Assembly (NCBI GenBank): GCA_051294375.1
Contig: CM119269.1
Coordinates: 8,691,619-8,755,618, forward strand
Origin: Paraspadella gotoi
Taxonomy: Eukaryota > Chaetognatha
DNA: 64,000 nucleotides
Direction of reading: 5' to 3'
Shown here: in pieces, positions 47,391 to 58,464 of the stretch
How the letters are laid out: the number at the start of each line of letters is the position of its first letter
How positions within the stretch are numbered: the first letter of the stretch is position 1
Program-made: the position numbers and the translations under genes
Notes under the pieces: model-generated
What the model saw: the letters and a program-made list of their open reading frames with translations, nothing else
The model's database searches: none
What the model was told of the DNA's origin: nothing

Positions 47391-47720
47391 AGAGATTAAA
47401 GCAAAGAAGATCATAGGAAGAAGAACCCAAAAAAAACCATCAGAGGGAGAAAGATGCATATCAGTGAGAAAAGCAAATAAATAAAGAAGAAAAAATGACA
47501 GAAAATACATTTACAAAAATTGTTAAAATAATTTATTCAAATGCACAGAAGATGACGGGGGAAGAGAAAGACAATAAAATCACCGCGAGATGGAACCAGA
47601 CTAGCGACGCGAATGGATGGAACCGCGATCCTCATTTCCCTTTTCTAAAATCAGTCGTGCGTACATACGTAATCTAATTTTTTTTCCTCTTTTCTGATTT
47701 AAAAAAAAAAAATTTCGTAA

Positions 47721-47777
47721 AATTATCATTTTCTTCATGAAACTTGGATTCTAAGTTTCACGAAGAAAATGATAATT
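47721..47777. other. 25-base-arm hairpin
   Basis: AATTATCATTTTCTTC-TGAAACTT (47721-47745) is complementary to 47753-47777 with a single mismatch and a 7-base loop. Could be a MITE remnant or a hairpin RNA; nothing else identifies it. Confidence 0.6.
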
Positions 47778-48138
47778 GGATTTCCGAAACGAGAGTTCCT
47801 ATTTGCGATAAATTTTATTTTCGCGATGGAAACTTGTTAACGTTGTTCATGACGCATTTCCTAAGCCTCGACGAATTTTATTATTTTATCAGTATCTATA
47901 TTCAATAGTTTAACGTCGTAGTAGTAGTAGAACGTCGTCCCTCGTCAACTTCGATAGTTTAAAAATTCGCGCGAAACATAAAGTTGAACGAATTGAAATT
48001 AAATGTAAATGAAACTGGAGACTTCGAGGACTTGCGAAAGGGGGGAGGGGGTGTGATTGCGGCGGAGTGAGGGGGGAACGAGTATTTTTATAAATAATAC
48101 ATTTTAATTTACATATTAAATTCGATGTACAAAGTCGA

Positions 48139-48519
48139 TGGCGGCGACGACGTTAAAGCTACGCAACATCACGAGTCTTCGCCGGCGGAGACATTCAAGT
48201 GTCTCACACTTAACGATTTAAAAGCAATTGACCAATCAGGAGCCGGTGTCGACAGCCTCGACCAATCGACGGTCAATTTTGCGAAGCGTCGCTCGGGTCT
48301 GACCGACAACGACAACTACACAAATAAAGAAAGACTGAAGCTACGACAACGACAACAACTACGACAACGACGTCACGCACGAGAAAACCTCGTTACCATG
48401 GCGACCGCGGACTCGCGGGGTGACCACTCTTACCGCGCCCACACGTCTCCGCCCGGGCGATTTCGTGTCGGCGGCCGAAAGACTCACGATTTTCGGCACC
48501 GGATGAATCGAGAAAAATG
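48139..48519 (+). CDS. possible exon, Arg/Gln-rich, unknown
   Basis: Open from VDGGDDVKATQHHESSP through a KLRQRQQLRQRR stretch to HRMNREK, ending at AAAAAT|GTGAGG, an acceptable donor. Entry at ACAAAG|TC would be phase 1. The frame continues past the donor only into the TIR-family repeat at 48540, so the last 15 codons of the open frame are not gene sequence. An RFX-like motif lies inside it, which could instead mean this is promoter DNA. Confidence 0.3.
48393..48406. promoter_or_regulatory. strong RFX X-box match
   Basis: GTTACCATGGCGAC is one base from the symmetrical X-box GTTRCCATGGYAAC, the site bound by RFX factors upstream of many animal ciliary genes. Function here is inferred from sequence alone. 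Confidence 0.45.
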
Positions 48520-48537
48520 TGAGGTCACTATTTTCAC

Positions 48538-48800
48538 AAAGCGCTCCATTTCTGTTACTGAATGACTGAAATCAATTCTAACTTAAATAGAACATGGTAA
48601 TCTTAGTCGTTTACGAAATATTATACCCAATCCCTAACCATAAACCATAAATCTTAACCCTAACCGAATCCCAAACCCTGATCTAAATTCTTAACCTTAT
48701 CCATTAACCATATTCCTCAACTAAATCTCTATCCAAAACTAACTTTTAACCCTAATTTCTAACCTGACCTTTGTCCTTAACCCCTAACCTATTTTTTTAT
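48538..48800 (+). mobile_element. TIR-family copy with CCCTAA-like interior (one end)
   Basis: CACAAAGCGCTCCATTT begins the element, followed by degenerate CCTAACC, CTTAACCCTAACC and CCCTAACC words to 48795. The second terminus is not recognisable. Confidence 0.45.
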
Positions 48801-48949
48801 AATTCACCATCTTTGGAATTTAGGCAGAAAAAAAAGCAAATATTGAAATCAGACGAGACTTCGTGGTGCGTGTGGTCGTTGCCGTTAACGACGTCGGTGG
48901 CGTCTTCTTCGTAGCGTGACGAGACGTTGTCTGAGATGTAGGTTTTCAT

Positions 48950-49236
48950 TCTTCGCCTTCACGTTTGAAGAAGCATCGTGAATCGCCAAATAATATTTTA
49001 ACTAAGTTCAACTTTTAATTAACATAAGTTTCATTATAAACAATTTATCAAAATCAAATTAAAGAGTCATCTACGGGATTCGATCCCGGGACTGAGGAGT
49101 CACGAACATTGACTCAAGCACTTTGACCACCTCACTACGTTACATTAGATATTCAAATTATGTTAATTAAAAGTTGAACTTATTTAAAATGTTAGTTGGC
49201 GATTCACTATGCTTCTTCAGCCGATAAGGCGAAGAA
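48950..49236. mobile_element. inverted-repeat element with tRNA-like core
   Basis: Inverted repeats 48967-49027 and 49158-49218 are 61 bases each with 4 mismatches by eye, and extend weakly outward to TTCTTCGCCTT / AAGGCGAAGAA (about 48950 and 49236). They enclose about 130 bases that contain a minus-strand tRNA-like segment with pol III A and B boxes. No open frame. The layout combines a MITE-like outside with a SINE-head-like inside. Confidence 0.7.
49062..49146 (-). tRNA. tRNA-like sequence, anticodon GTT position, degenerate (not a functional tRNA)
   Basis: On the minus strand: A box TAGTGAGGTGG (consensus TRGYNNARNGG type), anticodon stem GAGTCA/TGACTC with 7-base loop ATGTTCG in which U33 is present and positions 34-36 are GTT (Asn), and B box GGATCGAATCC (one change from GGTTCGAATCC). 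A-to-B spacing of about 50 bases fits. T-stem pairs 4 of 5. The acceptor stem does not pair and the D stem is poor, so it reads as a tRNA-derived promoter rather than a working tRNA. Confidence 0.45.
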
Positions 49237-49324
49237 GCCTAGATCAAAAATCCTACAGAGATGACGAACTCGTTCCGTCCGTGGTCAATTTATTCGCGAT
49301 TAATATTTTCTAGTATCTTTGGCA

Positions 49325-49762
49325 ATGAGACGATTTTTCATCATCTGGTTTCAGATGTTGAAGAGCATTGCAAGTAAGTAGTATTGCAAGCGTTGCCAAC
49401 GCTGTCCACCGTCTTGGCCAATGATCACATCCGTTGACGCCAAGAGATCGTTTAACAGAAACCGTCACAACAGCCTCACTGCTAAATCGCACAGCTTTTC
49501 CGGTCAGTTTACTCGGAAACGAGGACTGAGCGGAATACGACGACGACGACGATGACGACGACGACTTAGATTGGGCGGGCCAGTGACGAACAACAACGAC
49601 AACGACGAAGACAAAGTCGCGGGAATTGTCTCTTCTTGTTTGGAAGAAAATTCCCTCGACCGCGATTCGGACCATTTTCCCCGCAAACGGCCTTTGCCCA
49701 CATTTGTGGTGATCGATGACCACTCCCTCCCCCACAAAGTATCGGCAAGGGACAAGTCTTAG
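49325..49762 (+). CDS. possible small secreted protein, two exons, unknown
   Basis: Exon 1 (49325-49373) starts MRRFFIIWFQMLKSIA, a short positively charged then hydrophobic leader like a signal peptide, and ends GCAA|GTAAGT in phase 1. Exon 2 (49584-49762), after GGGCCAG, enters in phase 1 and encodes TNNNDNDEDKVAGIVSS, CLEENSLDRDSDHF, PRKRPLPTFVVIDDH and a lysine-rich end before TAG. Total about 75 residues. A 175-codon open frame on the opposite strand overlaps it but contains Ser and Val repeat runs and no splice logic. The (GAC)n tract at 49540-49565 lies in the intron. Homology is unknown to me. Confidence 0.35.
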
Positions 49763-49908
49763 TCCACCATATGGTCCAAACGATATAGGTCCAAGACCTG
49801 TGCGGAATGTTGCGAAAAGTTGAGTTTCAATTCTCACGTACGTTTAAAATCTGGGATAATATTGATGAGAAATTGACTAAGAATAACAAGAAAGGATGTC
49901 ATAACTAG

Positions 49909-50013
49909 GTGCTGTCGCCGCCGCCGCAACCGCCGGTGACGCCGCCGCCGCAACCGCCGCAGCCGCTGCCGCCGCCGCACGTCCTCCCAAATCCAAATGA
50001 ATCCTCGGGTTGA
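49909..50013 (+). CDS. possible terminal exon, proline-rich tail
   Basis: After ATAACTAG the frame reads VLSPPPQPPVTPPPQPPQP then LPPPHVLPNPNESSG and a TGA stop. The phase-0 entry, the non-repetitive ending and absence of stops favour a real Pro-rich C-terminus, though a (CCG)n expansion could mimic it. Confidence 0.3.
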   Translation: MLSPPPQPPVTPPPQPPQPLPPPHVLPNPNESSG

Positions 50014-50039
50014 GTTTCAGCAACGAAAAAAGATGAGAT

Positions 50040-50310
50040 GTCGATTGGAGGAATGAAGGGGAGAAGAAGGAGGAGGAAAAAAGGGAAATAAAGGAAGTAG
50101 ATAAATGGAGGAAAAGAAAGGAAATAAAGGAAGGTGATAAAGGGAGGAAAAGAAAGAAAATAAGGGAAGGAGATAAATGGAAGGAAATAAAGGAAGGGGA
50201 AAAAAGGGAGGAAAAGAAAGGAAATAATGGAATAAATAAGAAAGGAAGGAGAAAAGAAGAAGAGGGACAAAGAGCGAAATTGCAAAGATGGTTGGGGGTA
50301 AGAAAACAAA
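50040..50310. repeat. purine-rich minisatellite (GGAAATAAAGGAAG type)
   Basis: Units of about 28-30 bases containing GAAAAGAAAGGAAATAAAGG and GGAGATAAATGG recur five to six times. Confidence 0.7.
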
Positions 50311-50312
50311 TA

Positions 50313-50316
<4 letters not shown>

Positions 50317-50400
<84 letters not shown>
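50317..50400. repeat. (GA)n microsatellite
   Basis: Pure GA run. Confidence 0.95.
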
Positions 50401-50403
<3 letters not shown>

Positions 50404-50489
50404 AATCGCCGGCCAATACTCTTGTCGTGACATTTGCAAAGACAAACTCACTTCGGCCTGAAACGTCGTTGGCTCAGAATTTTACTTCG

Positions 50490-50590
50490 ACGGTCACGCC
50501 CCCACGACTGCCACGCCCACATCGATGGCCACGCCCCTATGACGCTCACGGACCCACGGTAGCCACGCCCACATCGAATGGCCTCCGCCT
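50490..50590. repeat. CACGCCC-rich cluster
   Basis: CACGCCC occurs at least five times in 100 bases within degenerate units like GCCACGCCCACATCGATG. It could be a decayed minisatellite or a cluster of KLF/Sp1-type CACCC-like sites. Confidence 0.5.
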
Positions 50591-50884
50591 CTTCAACCAC
50601 AATCTCCCCACCATCGACCCACAACATGACCCACAACACGCTTCCAAAGAGGCCACTCACCGACACCCAACGAGGCAACGCGCGAAGCAATTTCGAGCCG
50701 AAACTCAGGAATAAACAGAAAAGCGAAACCCAAGGCGACCCAAGCGGAAATACAAGCAGAAATACGAGGAGTGGGAAGTTTGATTGCAAGTAAACCGAAG
50801 GCAAGCAGAAATACCATAGATGACGAAAGGATAATAATAAATGTTAAAGAGAAAAAAAATAATAAAAATAAAAATAAAAATAAA

Positions 50885-51043
<159 letters not shown>

Positions 51044-51239
51044 AAAGGGAAGGGGAAAAAAAGGAAAAAGAAAGGAAAAAGGAGTTGGTAACAAATAAAC
51101 ATAATAAGAACCATAAAACGAAATAAAAAAAATAGAATGACTTGGTTTCCTCAACTCTAAACCCGCGTCGACTTTTCTCACAATTCTTGCTTCCTCCACG
51201 CCGCTCGGTGATTGACCGCCATCCATTATGCAGAGTTTA

Positions 51240-51480
51240 CGATTCGGGTTAAAGTCGCCGCCGCCACCGCTGTGGCTGGCATCTCTGAGGCAGCGTCGTT
51301 GCTTAGGCCGCCATCTATCAGGCCGCCGTTGCTAAGGCCGCTATCTATGAGGACCCCTTTGATAAAGCCGCCATATAAGAGGCCGACGTTACTAAGGCCG
51401 CCATCTATGACGCCGCCGTGGCTAAGCTCGCCGACGTCGTCATCTCTGAGGCCGCCGAGTCACGAGGTTCACACGGAGGA
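51240..51480 (+). repeat. 30-base GC-rich minisatellite, possibly coding
   Basis: Units like CTAAGGCCGCCATCTATGAG plus GCCGCCGTTG repeat about six times. One + frame stays open throughout (51212-51505) and reads (LRPPSMRPPL)n; the other frames hit stops. A period divisible by three with an intact frame is compatible with coding, but no splice sites or domain support it. Confidence 0.55.
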
Positions 51481-51539
51481 ATCACAGAGAATCTGTCTCG
51501 CGTAATCTAAAAATCACCGGTCGGGAAGATGCCATCATG

Positions 51540-52230
51540 ATTAACCCTTCGTGTTGACCTCAAAAAAACAAACAAACAAAGAACGACCTTTTTACTCACT
51601 CGTCGAAAAGAACTCACAAAACGAGACGCACACACACAAAAAAAAAGACTAAAAATTTTACTTCCCCTTCACTGAATTTTTACGGAAAGAAAAAAAGTAA
51701 GAGTAGCTCCTGCGCATCAAAGAGTCAGTCGCCGAAAACCATAAAACTTAGTTCCGCTCCATAAATCAGAAAGTCGCGTTAAAAAAAAATATTTTCACAT
51801 AGACGAAGCGACAGTTTGAATATATTTCCATTGTTTTAAATATTTAAAGAATAACAGTAATAGAAACCGTTTAATAAATTAAATCGCTCTCAAAAAAAAA
51901 AAAAAAAACACACTAAGCTTAAGGATTGTTTAATGTTTATATCCCAAGCAACCTGTTTCGTTTCGAACGAGTCTATCGTAAACAAAAACAACTTCCATCA
52001 AAACTTTGAGCCGAAATATATTGATCAACGCAAAACGAGACGCATGGTATATACGCACACCATAAGTTAGATATGCGTTTGACCTTTTGGGGTCAAGAGC
52101 AATTGAGTTATCTTTTCTTATGTCTATTTATAGAAAACTGAATATTTGTTTGCGCCCGATTTATGTTCTGAGTCTAAACCTTCGATCCAGGGTCATGACG
52201 GTCACTTTATTGGGGTCAGAAATTCGTAAG
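51540..52230. other. non-coding stretch
   Basis: AT-rich with A runs; nothing supported. Confidence 0.5.
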
Positions 52231-52382
52231 GAAAACGGTGAGACGAAGTTGTAATCGACGGACGGCATTTGCTTGCATCTCCGCTTGCATCTATCCTAGT
52301 AAGTACATCCAGCTGCTTGGCGGAAACGGAGCTAATATCTTAATGAGACGCCCGAGGGTAAAAGAACAAAATGGAAGAGAAG

Positions 52383-52385
52383 AAA

Positions 52386-52426
<41 letters not shown>

Positions 52427-52442
52427 CGATGACGACGACGAC
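52383..52442. repeat. (GAC)n trinucleotide tract
   Basis: About 20 GAC/GAT units; a similar (GTC)n tract is at 52877-52912. Confidence 0.95.
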
Positions 52443-53029
52443 AAAGTTTGTAGTTGTTTTGTTGAGTCTTTACGCACATCAAACGTTCCGTCTTTATTAA
52501 AGTTATGGCTGATATAACCGGAAGGGGAAGACAATTTTTTTTCGTGCGCCGAAAGACACGAAATATGTTTGGTACTGGAGTTTATTTTTTGTGGCTTTTT
52601 TTTTGGTGTTGCAAGATGAGATGAGGTGAGGTGAGATGGTAAAGAGGCATTAGGCGGCATCTGTGAGGGTTTATATATTTATTTAATGAGGGATGACATG
52701 ACTTGACAATGTCGGTATACGAAATTGCATCATTTTCTAAGAGTGGATGAGAGAGGTTTGGAGGCGTGGAGAGAGAGAGAGAGAGAGAGAGAGAGTTTAT
52801 AAAGATATGGAAAATTAAGGGGCAGGAGACCAGTCATAAAGAGAGGAGAGGAATTGGGAGAAAAGCTGAAAGTCTTTTCGTCGTCGTCGTCGTCGTCATC
52901 GTCGTCGTTTTTGTCTTCATCGTCCGCATTGCCATTGGAGGAACTGGCGATGATTTGTTGAGAACTGAATGGTTTTCCCGTCAGAAGAAAAGGACACGCT
53001 TCCTCTCCGAGTCTCGTCACTTTCGCGCC

Positions 53030-53030
<1 letters not shown>

Positions 53031-53120
<90 letters not shown>

Positions 53121-53248
53121 CGTGAACTCTATCTCTGTCTTTTTCATCTTCATTCTGACTAGCTCTCTCTCCCACTATTTTCTCTCTCACTATCGCTCCA
53201 CGTTTCTCTTTTCCCTTGGCTCTTCCATCCCTTTTCTCTTCTGCTTTT

Positions 53249-53327
<79 letters not shown>
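53031..53327. repeat. two (CT)n microsatellites
   Basis: Pure CT runs at 53031-53116 and 53252-53327. Confidence 0.95.
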
Positions 53328-53330
<3 letters not shown>

Positions 53331-53604
53331 GGGTGCTTTAATTCAGCGGAGGCGGAAGAGGAGGCGGCGGCGGCGGTGGCGGCGCTTCATCGTCGAACCG
53401 GAATTCTTAAAAAATAATAATAATAAAAAAGTGCAGAACCAATAGGAAAATATTCTATGTTTATAACAACGCTAATTGTGTTTGTATTCTTAATTATTCT
53501 TAATACATGTATTAAAAACATGATTAATTAAATTAATTTTATTATAAAGGATAAAAATGACTGATGGATCGTTAATTTAATTTAAAAATTAACGGGACAA
53601 CCAG

Positions 53605-53800
53605 TTTCGAACTCCAAGATTTCCAGCGACGTCGCCTTCTCGTCCGTACGGAGCCACCCTGTCGACGCCGCCGACTGCGCCGGCTGCGGCGACGAGTCAT
53701 GCCCGCCGCGCCGCCACGGTGCCGCGGCGCTGGCCTAGCAAAGACGAAGGCGCTCCAGATATAAACACGAAGGGAAGTTTTTTGTTCTCTCTTCTCCGTC
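53605..53800 (+). CDS. possible exon, Pro/Ala-rich then mixed, unknown
   Basis: An open segment of 65 codons ends CTCCGTC|GTAAGT, a consensus donor, in phase 1. It reads TPRFPATSPSRPYGATLS, TPPTAPAAATSHARRAA, TVPRRWPSKDEGAPDINT and KGSFLFSLLR. GC content is far above its flanks. CAACCAG at 53598-53604 is a possible acceptor but lacks a pyrimidine tract, so the 5' border is uncertain. No family recognised. Confidence 0.4.
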
Positions 53801-54668
53801 GTAAGTCTTTGCGAAACGGAGGGAAAAAAGGGAGGAAAAAAGTAAGGAAAAGGAATATAAGGAGATCTGGGAGAAAAAAAAAGGATGAATGTGAAATGAG
53901 GAAATTTAAATGGAGAGGAAAAAAGAAAAGAGAAACGAAGATAATAGAAAGAAAAGGAAGAAAAAAGTCTTGATGTTGATAAAGAGAGAAAAAAAGAAAA
54001 ACAAAATAAATGGAAGAAAAAGGAAACGAAGTGCAAACATTTCCTCCGAATCGGCGAAACTGAAGCGACGACTGAGAATGGAGAGAAAATCAGGCCAAAA
54101 AAACGAGGGAATGAGGCCAGAGGAAAGAGGCCAAATGATAGAACGGTGAACTGGCCTGGGAAATGAAACTCAACTAAAAAAAGCTAACATCTCCTTTAAC
54201 TCGGTTAAAAAAAAAACAACCAAAAAACAAACCAAGAAATACAGGCAACAAAATTGGAATGAGGCCACCGAAATAGGCAATGATCATGAAGACTGTGGAA
54301 TGACCGTTTGTAGGGAATGAAGCCTGATCAGTTCGAAATAATGCTCACGGAATTAGAAACAGAATGAGGCCTTTAAAATTACGGAAGCCGGAGAAAAATA
54401 TTAATAAAAAAACAATAAAAAAAGTATAAAAAAAATCACGTTCACTAAGAGACATAATCATTGAACAATAAAATATATGTTGGCATTTAATTGGTTGTAA
54501 CTGAGATGAATTAGGTTTAGCACTTCTGAATAAAATTAAAAGTTTTATTCCTTAAAAATGTATATTTAGTTAAAACAAAATAATTCCTAAAATTTCCTTT
54601 TCAAATATTGAGATTCGCCCAAAAATCGGAAATCCAGTTTTGCGTCATGAGAAAAAAAAGAACAAAAT

Positions 54669-54736
54669 TGGGGATATTTTTTTGATCCCCGGGGAACTGA
54701 ACCGGGGATATTTTTTTGATCCCCGGGGAACTGAAT
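54669..54736. repeat. tandem 35-base duplication
   Basis: GGGGATATTTTTTTGATCCC followed by CGGGGAACTGAAYCG occurs twice head to tail; each unit contains the palindrome CCCCGGGG. Confidence 0.85.
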
Positions 54737-55029
54737 CGGAGTCAGAACGGGGATTTTGGAAGAAGACCAAAAAAGTCGTTTCCCCTTTGTACGCTGAGTA
54801 GTGAGTACCTAAGGACGGAGACGGGGGCGGCGGCGGGCGGCGAATGCCGAGTGGCGCAGGAGTAGCGAAGATGGCGGAAACGAAAAACAAAATGGCGGCG
54901 AAATAAAAATAGCGAAAAAAAAGTGAATCGGCAGAAGAGACGAAATAAAAACCGTCGCGGATAAAATAAGAGAGATGGCGATGCTGGCGAAGGGCGGTGA
55001 TAAAAAAAAAAACCCAGTGAGACACTTTG

Positions 55030-55480
55030 GAAAAATAAGGAAAAGGGGGAAAAGGAAGAGGAAGAGGAAGAGGAAAAAATGAGAAGGGGAAAATAAAGGA
55101 AGAGCAAAGAAGGATTAAGAAGAGTTAATGGACAAGGGAATAAAGAAAGAGAGAAAAAGAAATAAAGGAAAGCGATTGAGTGGAAAAGACATGAAATGGA
55201 AGGAATCACCCGGGAATTAAATACTAAAGTAAGATTAAATATGAATCAAATTATTAAGGATTATGAAATAAAAATGGTGGCGAAAAATAAAAATGAGTAA
55301 AAAATAGTAAAAAAAAAAAATAAACAAACAATTAAAAGAAGAACCCAGGGCAAAAACAAATTAAGAAAAACCCAAATTGTAATATTTTATAAAAATCAGA
55401 TGCTAAGCTTAGTCAAACTGAAAAGTAAAAATAATAAATTAAAATCGATGGAATATAAAATAATTATCGAAGAGTTTTTT
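55030..55480. other. A/G-rich non-coding stretch
   Basis: Low-complexity AAGGAAGAGG and AAATAAA words only. Confidence 0.5.
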
Positions 55481-55563
55481 GTTTTTTGTTTTTTTTTATA
55501 AAATGACGAATGTAGAGACCAAAAGAGAACATTTAAAAACAAGAAAAAACCGGGCGACCAAAG

Positions 55564-55567
<4 letters not shown>

Positions 55568-55646
<79 letters not shown>

Positions 55647-55655
55647 CTCTCTCTC
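55568..55655. repeat. (CT)n microsatellite
   Basis: CT run with two TTC breaks, followed by a GATGGCACGACGTTTG duplication (55673-55722). Confidence 0.95.
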
Positions 55656-56299
55656 CAACGAAGCAACGAGGCGGATGGCACGACGTTTGGATGGCACGAC
55701 GTTGGATGGCAATGGCACGACGCTCTCGGTTGGACCTAGGCGAAAACGGAGGAGGAAGAGGAAAGGAAAAGGAGGGGAGGAAGAAGAAGAAATAGATTGA
55801 ATGGATAGAAACTCAGAAGAACCGAAAATAATAGAAGATTAAAGGGAATTGCGTTTTTGTCTCGTGGGCCTCAGTAGATGATTGTGTCAGATGTGAAGAG
55901 AGATGGCTAGGGGGGGGGTGAAACTGACGGAAGAAGAATAATGTTGCTGTTAAAAAGAAAATAGCTTTGGCAAAAAATAAATGGAACTAAAATTCGGCAA
56001 TATTTATAAATGGTCTCGAGTTAGCTAATTCTCTACTTCTCTTCTAGGAAGTACAAGGCATCTTAAAAATCTCTTAGCCATTTTCTATCTTTTGCATTCA
56101 TTAATTTGTTATTTGTTATTTTAGTGAAACCATTAAAAGTTATTGAATTAACAGTTTAGTTTAACCGTTGCATCAGTGTTTCACTTTCTTTTGCTTCTGT
56201 ATCGATTCCTAAACAGGACTGAAAGAACTTTACGTTGATCAGTTATCATCATCTTGTTCTTTTATTCAATTGACATATTTTCGCTTCATGAAGAATAAG

Positions 56300-56406
56300 A
56301 CGACGATGAAGACGATCTTGAATACGACGAAGACGACGACGACGACGACGAAGATGACGACGAAGACGACGACGACGATGAGGAAGAAATTCTCAAACTC
56401 TCGTGA
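56300..56406 (+). CDS. possible acidic terminal exon, unknown
   Basis: After GAATAAG the frame reads DDEDDLEYDEDDDDDDEDDD, more acidic residues, then EEEILKLS and TGA. Acidic C-terminal tails of this kind are common in animal nuclear proteins, but the (GAC)n repeat alone could produce it. Confidence 0.25.
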
Positions 56407-56807
56407 TGTCGACGACGTTTATTTAAATGCTTTCGCTCATCCGCGATTCTGAAGTATTGAAAAAACAAATTTGAGCAAACAATGTCGGATCTGCCCCGAA
56501 TAAGAGAGAATTGACACAATGCTATGTTTTTATTTGGTAATAGAGATTCGAGTCCTGACGCCACACAGCGTCCTAAGTCAGGCGGCAAATTTTTTATTGA
56601 AGGAAATTAATTTTTTTTTTTATTATTAAATTTTCAAAATGTTTTTTTTCTGTTCGAACTAAGTAAAACTAAAACCTTAGAACTCAAATAAAAAGAAAAT
56701 AAAATATCAAAACCCTAAAGAAATCCACACAAAGTGGAATCGATTCATATCATCATCATTCTTACCTTTTCTTTTCTTCGCCTCCCACTATCCCCTTCCA
56801 CGCCCTC

Positions 56808-57002
56808 ATGCGATTCCGATTAGCGTTGGCGTCGGATATTCGGGTTCCGGTCAGCGACCTCCCGCGAGAGCGACTATCCCGGACGATCCGCTGGGAATTG
56901 GAGGAAGATCTCTTGGAGACTCGATCGGGGGCGGGTTGTTGGCGCTGTGGGGTAATTGCAGTGGAGGTGGAAGGGTATAAGGGGTTGAATTGGGAACGAT
57001 GA
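56808..57002. other. GC-rich block with several open frames
   Basis: The + strand is open in more than one frame (e.g. VGVGYSGSGQRPPARAT and LALASDIRVPVSDLPRE) and the minus strand is Pro-rich. TCCGATTAG at 56813-56821 could be an acceptor. I cannot choose a frame. Confidence 0.25.
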
Positions 57003-57164
57003 TTGGGGGTCTGTTACTCTGTGACAGTGAAAAGCGTCGGTCAACCACAACCGAACTGTCGAATGAATTAATCAAATGATTAAATTATTGGTGGGATTAT
57101 TTTTTTTTTAATTTCAGTTAATTAGATTCCGCTTCCCATAGGAAAAAAAATAGTTATTAACAAT

Positions 57165-57225
57165 TATAAAATTGTTACAATCAATATAAAATTTATTCAT
57201 TCATTAAATAAGCTATTTCCCTCTG
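57165..57225 (+). repeat. dispersed repeat copy
   Basis: GTTACAATCAATATAAAATT and ATTCATTCATTAAATAAGC match the family at 5684-5741. Confidence 0.55.
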
Positions 57226-57309
57226 AATACAGTCCGGATTATCTCAGACTCGCTCACAGTCTAGTTTTATTACATCTTGATTGAAAGCTTGCCGGGACCT
57301 GCTTTGTCA

Positions 57310-57319
57310 NNNNNNNNNN
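57310..57319. other. assembly gap (10 N)
   Basis: Unknown bases. Confidence 1.
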
Positions 57320-57733
57320 CCTTCGACGCTTCACGAACTCGCGACTTCCCGATCACCGACTTCCTTTCCTCTCCTCTCCTGCCTCCCTTTCTCCTCCTCC
57401 CCTCTCTAATCCTCTTCCTCCTTCCTCGCCTCGGCCTGGATCTCGATCTCTTCCTCAGTTGGAGATGATAAGCGGAATTTGAAGAAGAACGCCGCCTGTT
57501 GAGCGCCTGATGGAAATGGAGTTGAACTTGAACGAAACAAAGTCGGAAATGTGAACTTTGAATGAGGATGATTCCATCCTTTCTTGACGTTGCTTAAGTT
57601 TGTTTTTGTAGTATAAGTTTTATTTATTCAATATCTGTTTCTCTTTTTCTGGTCTAAACATACCCTGTCCTCAACTTTAACCACTGTCCCTTTCTCAAAA
57701 TATTTGTTGGTAACCTTTTTCCCCCTCTCTCTT

Positions 57734-57735
<2 letters not shown>

Positions 57736-57785
<50 letters not shown>
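57736..57785. repeat. (CT)n microsatellite
   Basis: Pure CT run; a shorter one lies at 58203-58243. Confidence 0.95.
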
Positions 57786-57788
<3 letters not shown>

Positions 57789-58204
57789 TTTTCTGTAATA
57801 TGAAAATCTGTTTTTGAATCACAAGTGTTGATTTCAACTTGTATTAAAATTGAAACATGTCCACTATTTAAAAATAAATCGTTGATTCCAACTTGATTTC
57901 AACTTTTTCTCAAGTATTATTAAATAAATTTATTTAATATTAAGTATTTGTTTTTATTTTTAAATAGCTCTTCATTTGTTTGACTGAAAATTACCAATCT
58001 TGATTCAGTTATCTTTAAGAGAATAAATTCTTTCGCATATCATAATACAGCTGTAGTATTTACTTTTTTAAATTGTTATAATTTGGTTCATTTTCTTTGT
58101 CAGATCGCATTATTGCCAAAGTGAAAACAATTAAAAGGCCTCTTTATCTTAGAAGCAGGATTCTTTAATTTTTTCTTCTCCAGTTTTTATCAACTTAATC
58201 TCGA

Positions 58205-58242
<38 letters not shown>

Positions 58243-58276
58243 TTGTATCAAGCGACTCTCTCTCTATTTGACTCAC

Positions 58277-58378
58277 ACGATCTCCCTTTCCCTCGCGTCG
58301 ATACGAGACGTTCATTCCTTTGCTTTGGTCCAAATTGAGTCTCAAGTCAAAATCGTTCTTTCTGTCGAACCGAATCAT
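58277..58378 (-). CDS. possible coding exon downstream of cassette array, unknown
   Basis: On the minus strand ATG at 58378 opens MIRFDRKNDFDLRLNLDQ, continues SKGMNVSYRREGKGDR, and meets GATCGT|GTGAGT, a strong donor. The start RFDRKNDFD faintly resembles the RFDRNVNID of cassette 59242-59325. Its phase does not join directly to the cassettes, so it may be a separate first exon. Confidence 0.35.
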
Positions 58379-58464
58379 TTTTTTTTCTAATTAAATATTT
58401 ATTTAATTTCATTTAATTAATGTATTTACTGACACAATATGATTAAAGAACGACTGAGCGTCAC

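Noticed and set aside
49310-49837. 175-codon minus-strand frame
   Set aside because: Contains Ser and Val runs from the GTC/GAC repeat and no domain; the opposite strand offers a spliced model with consensus donor and signal-like start.
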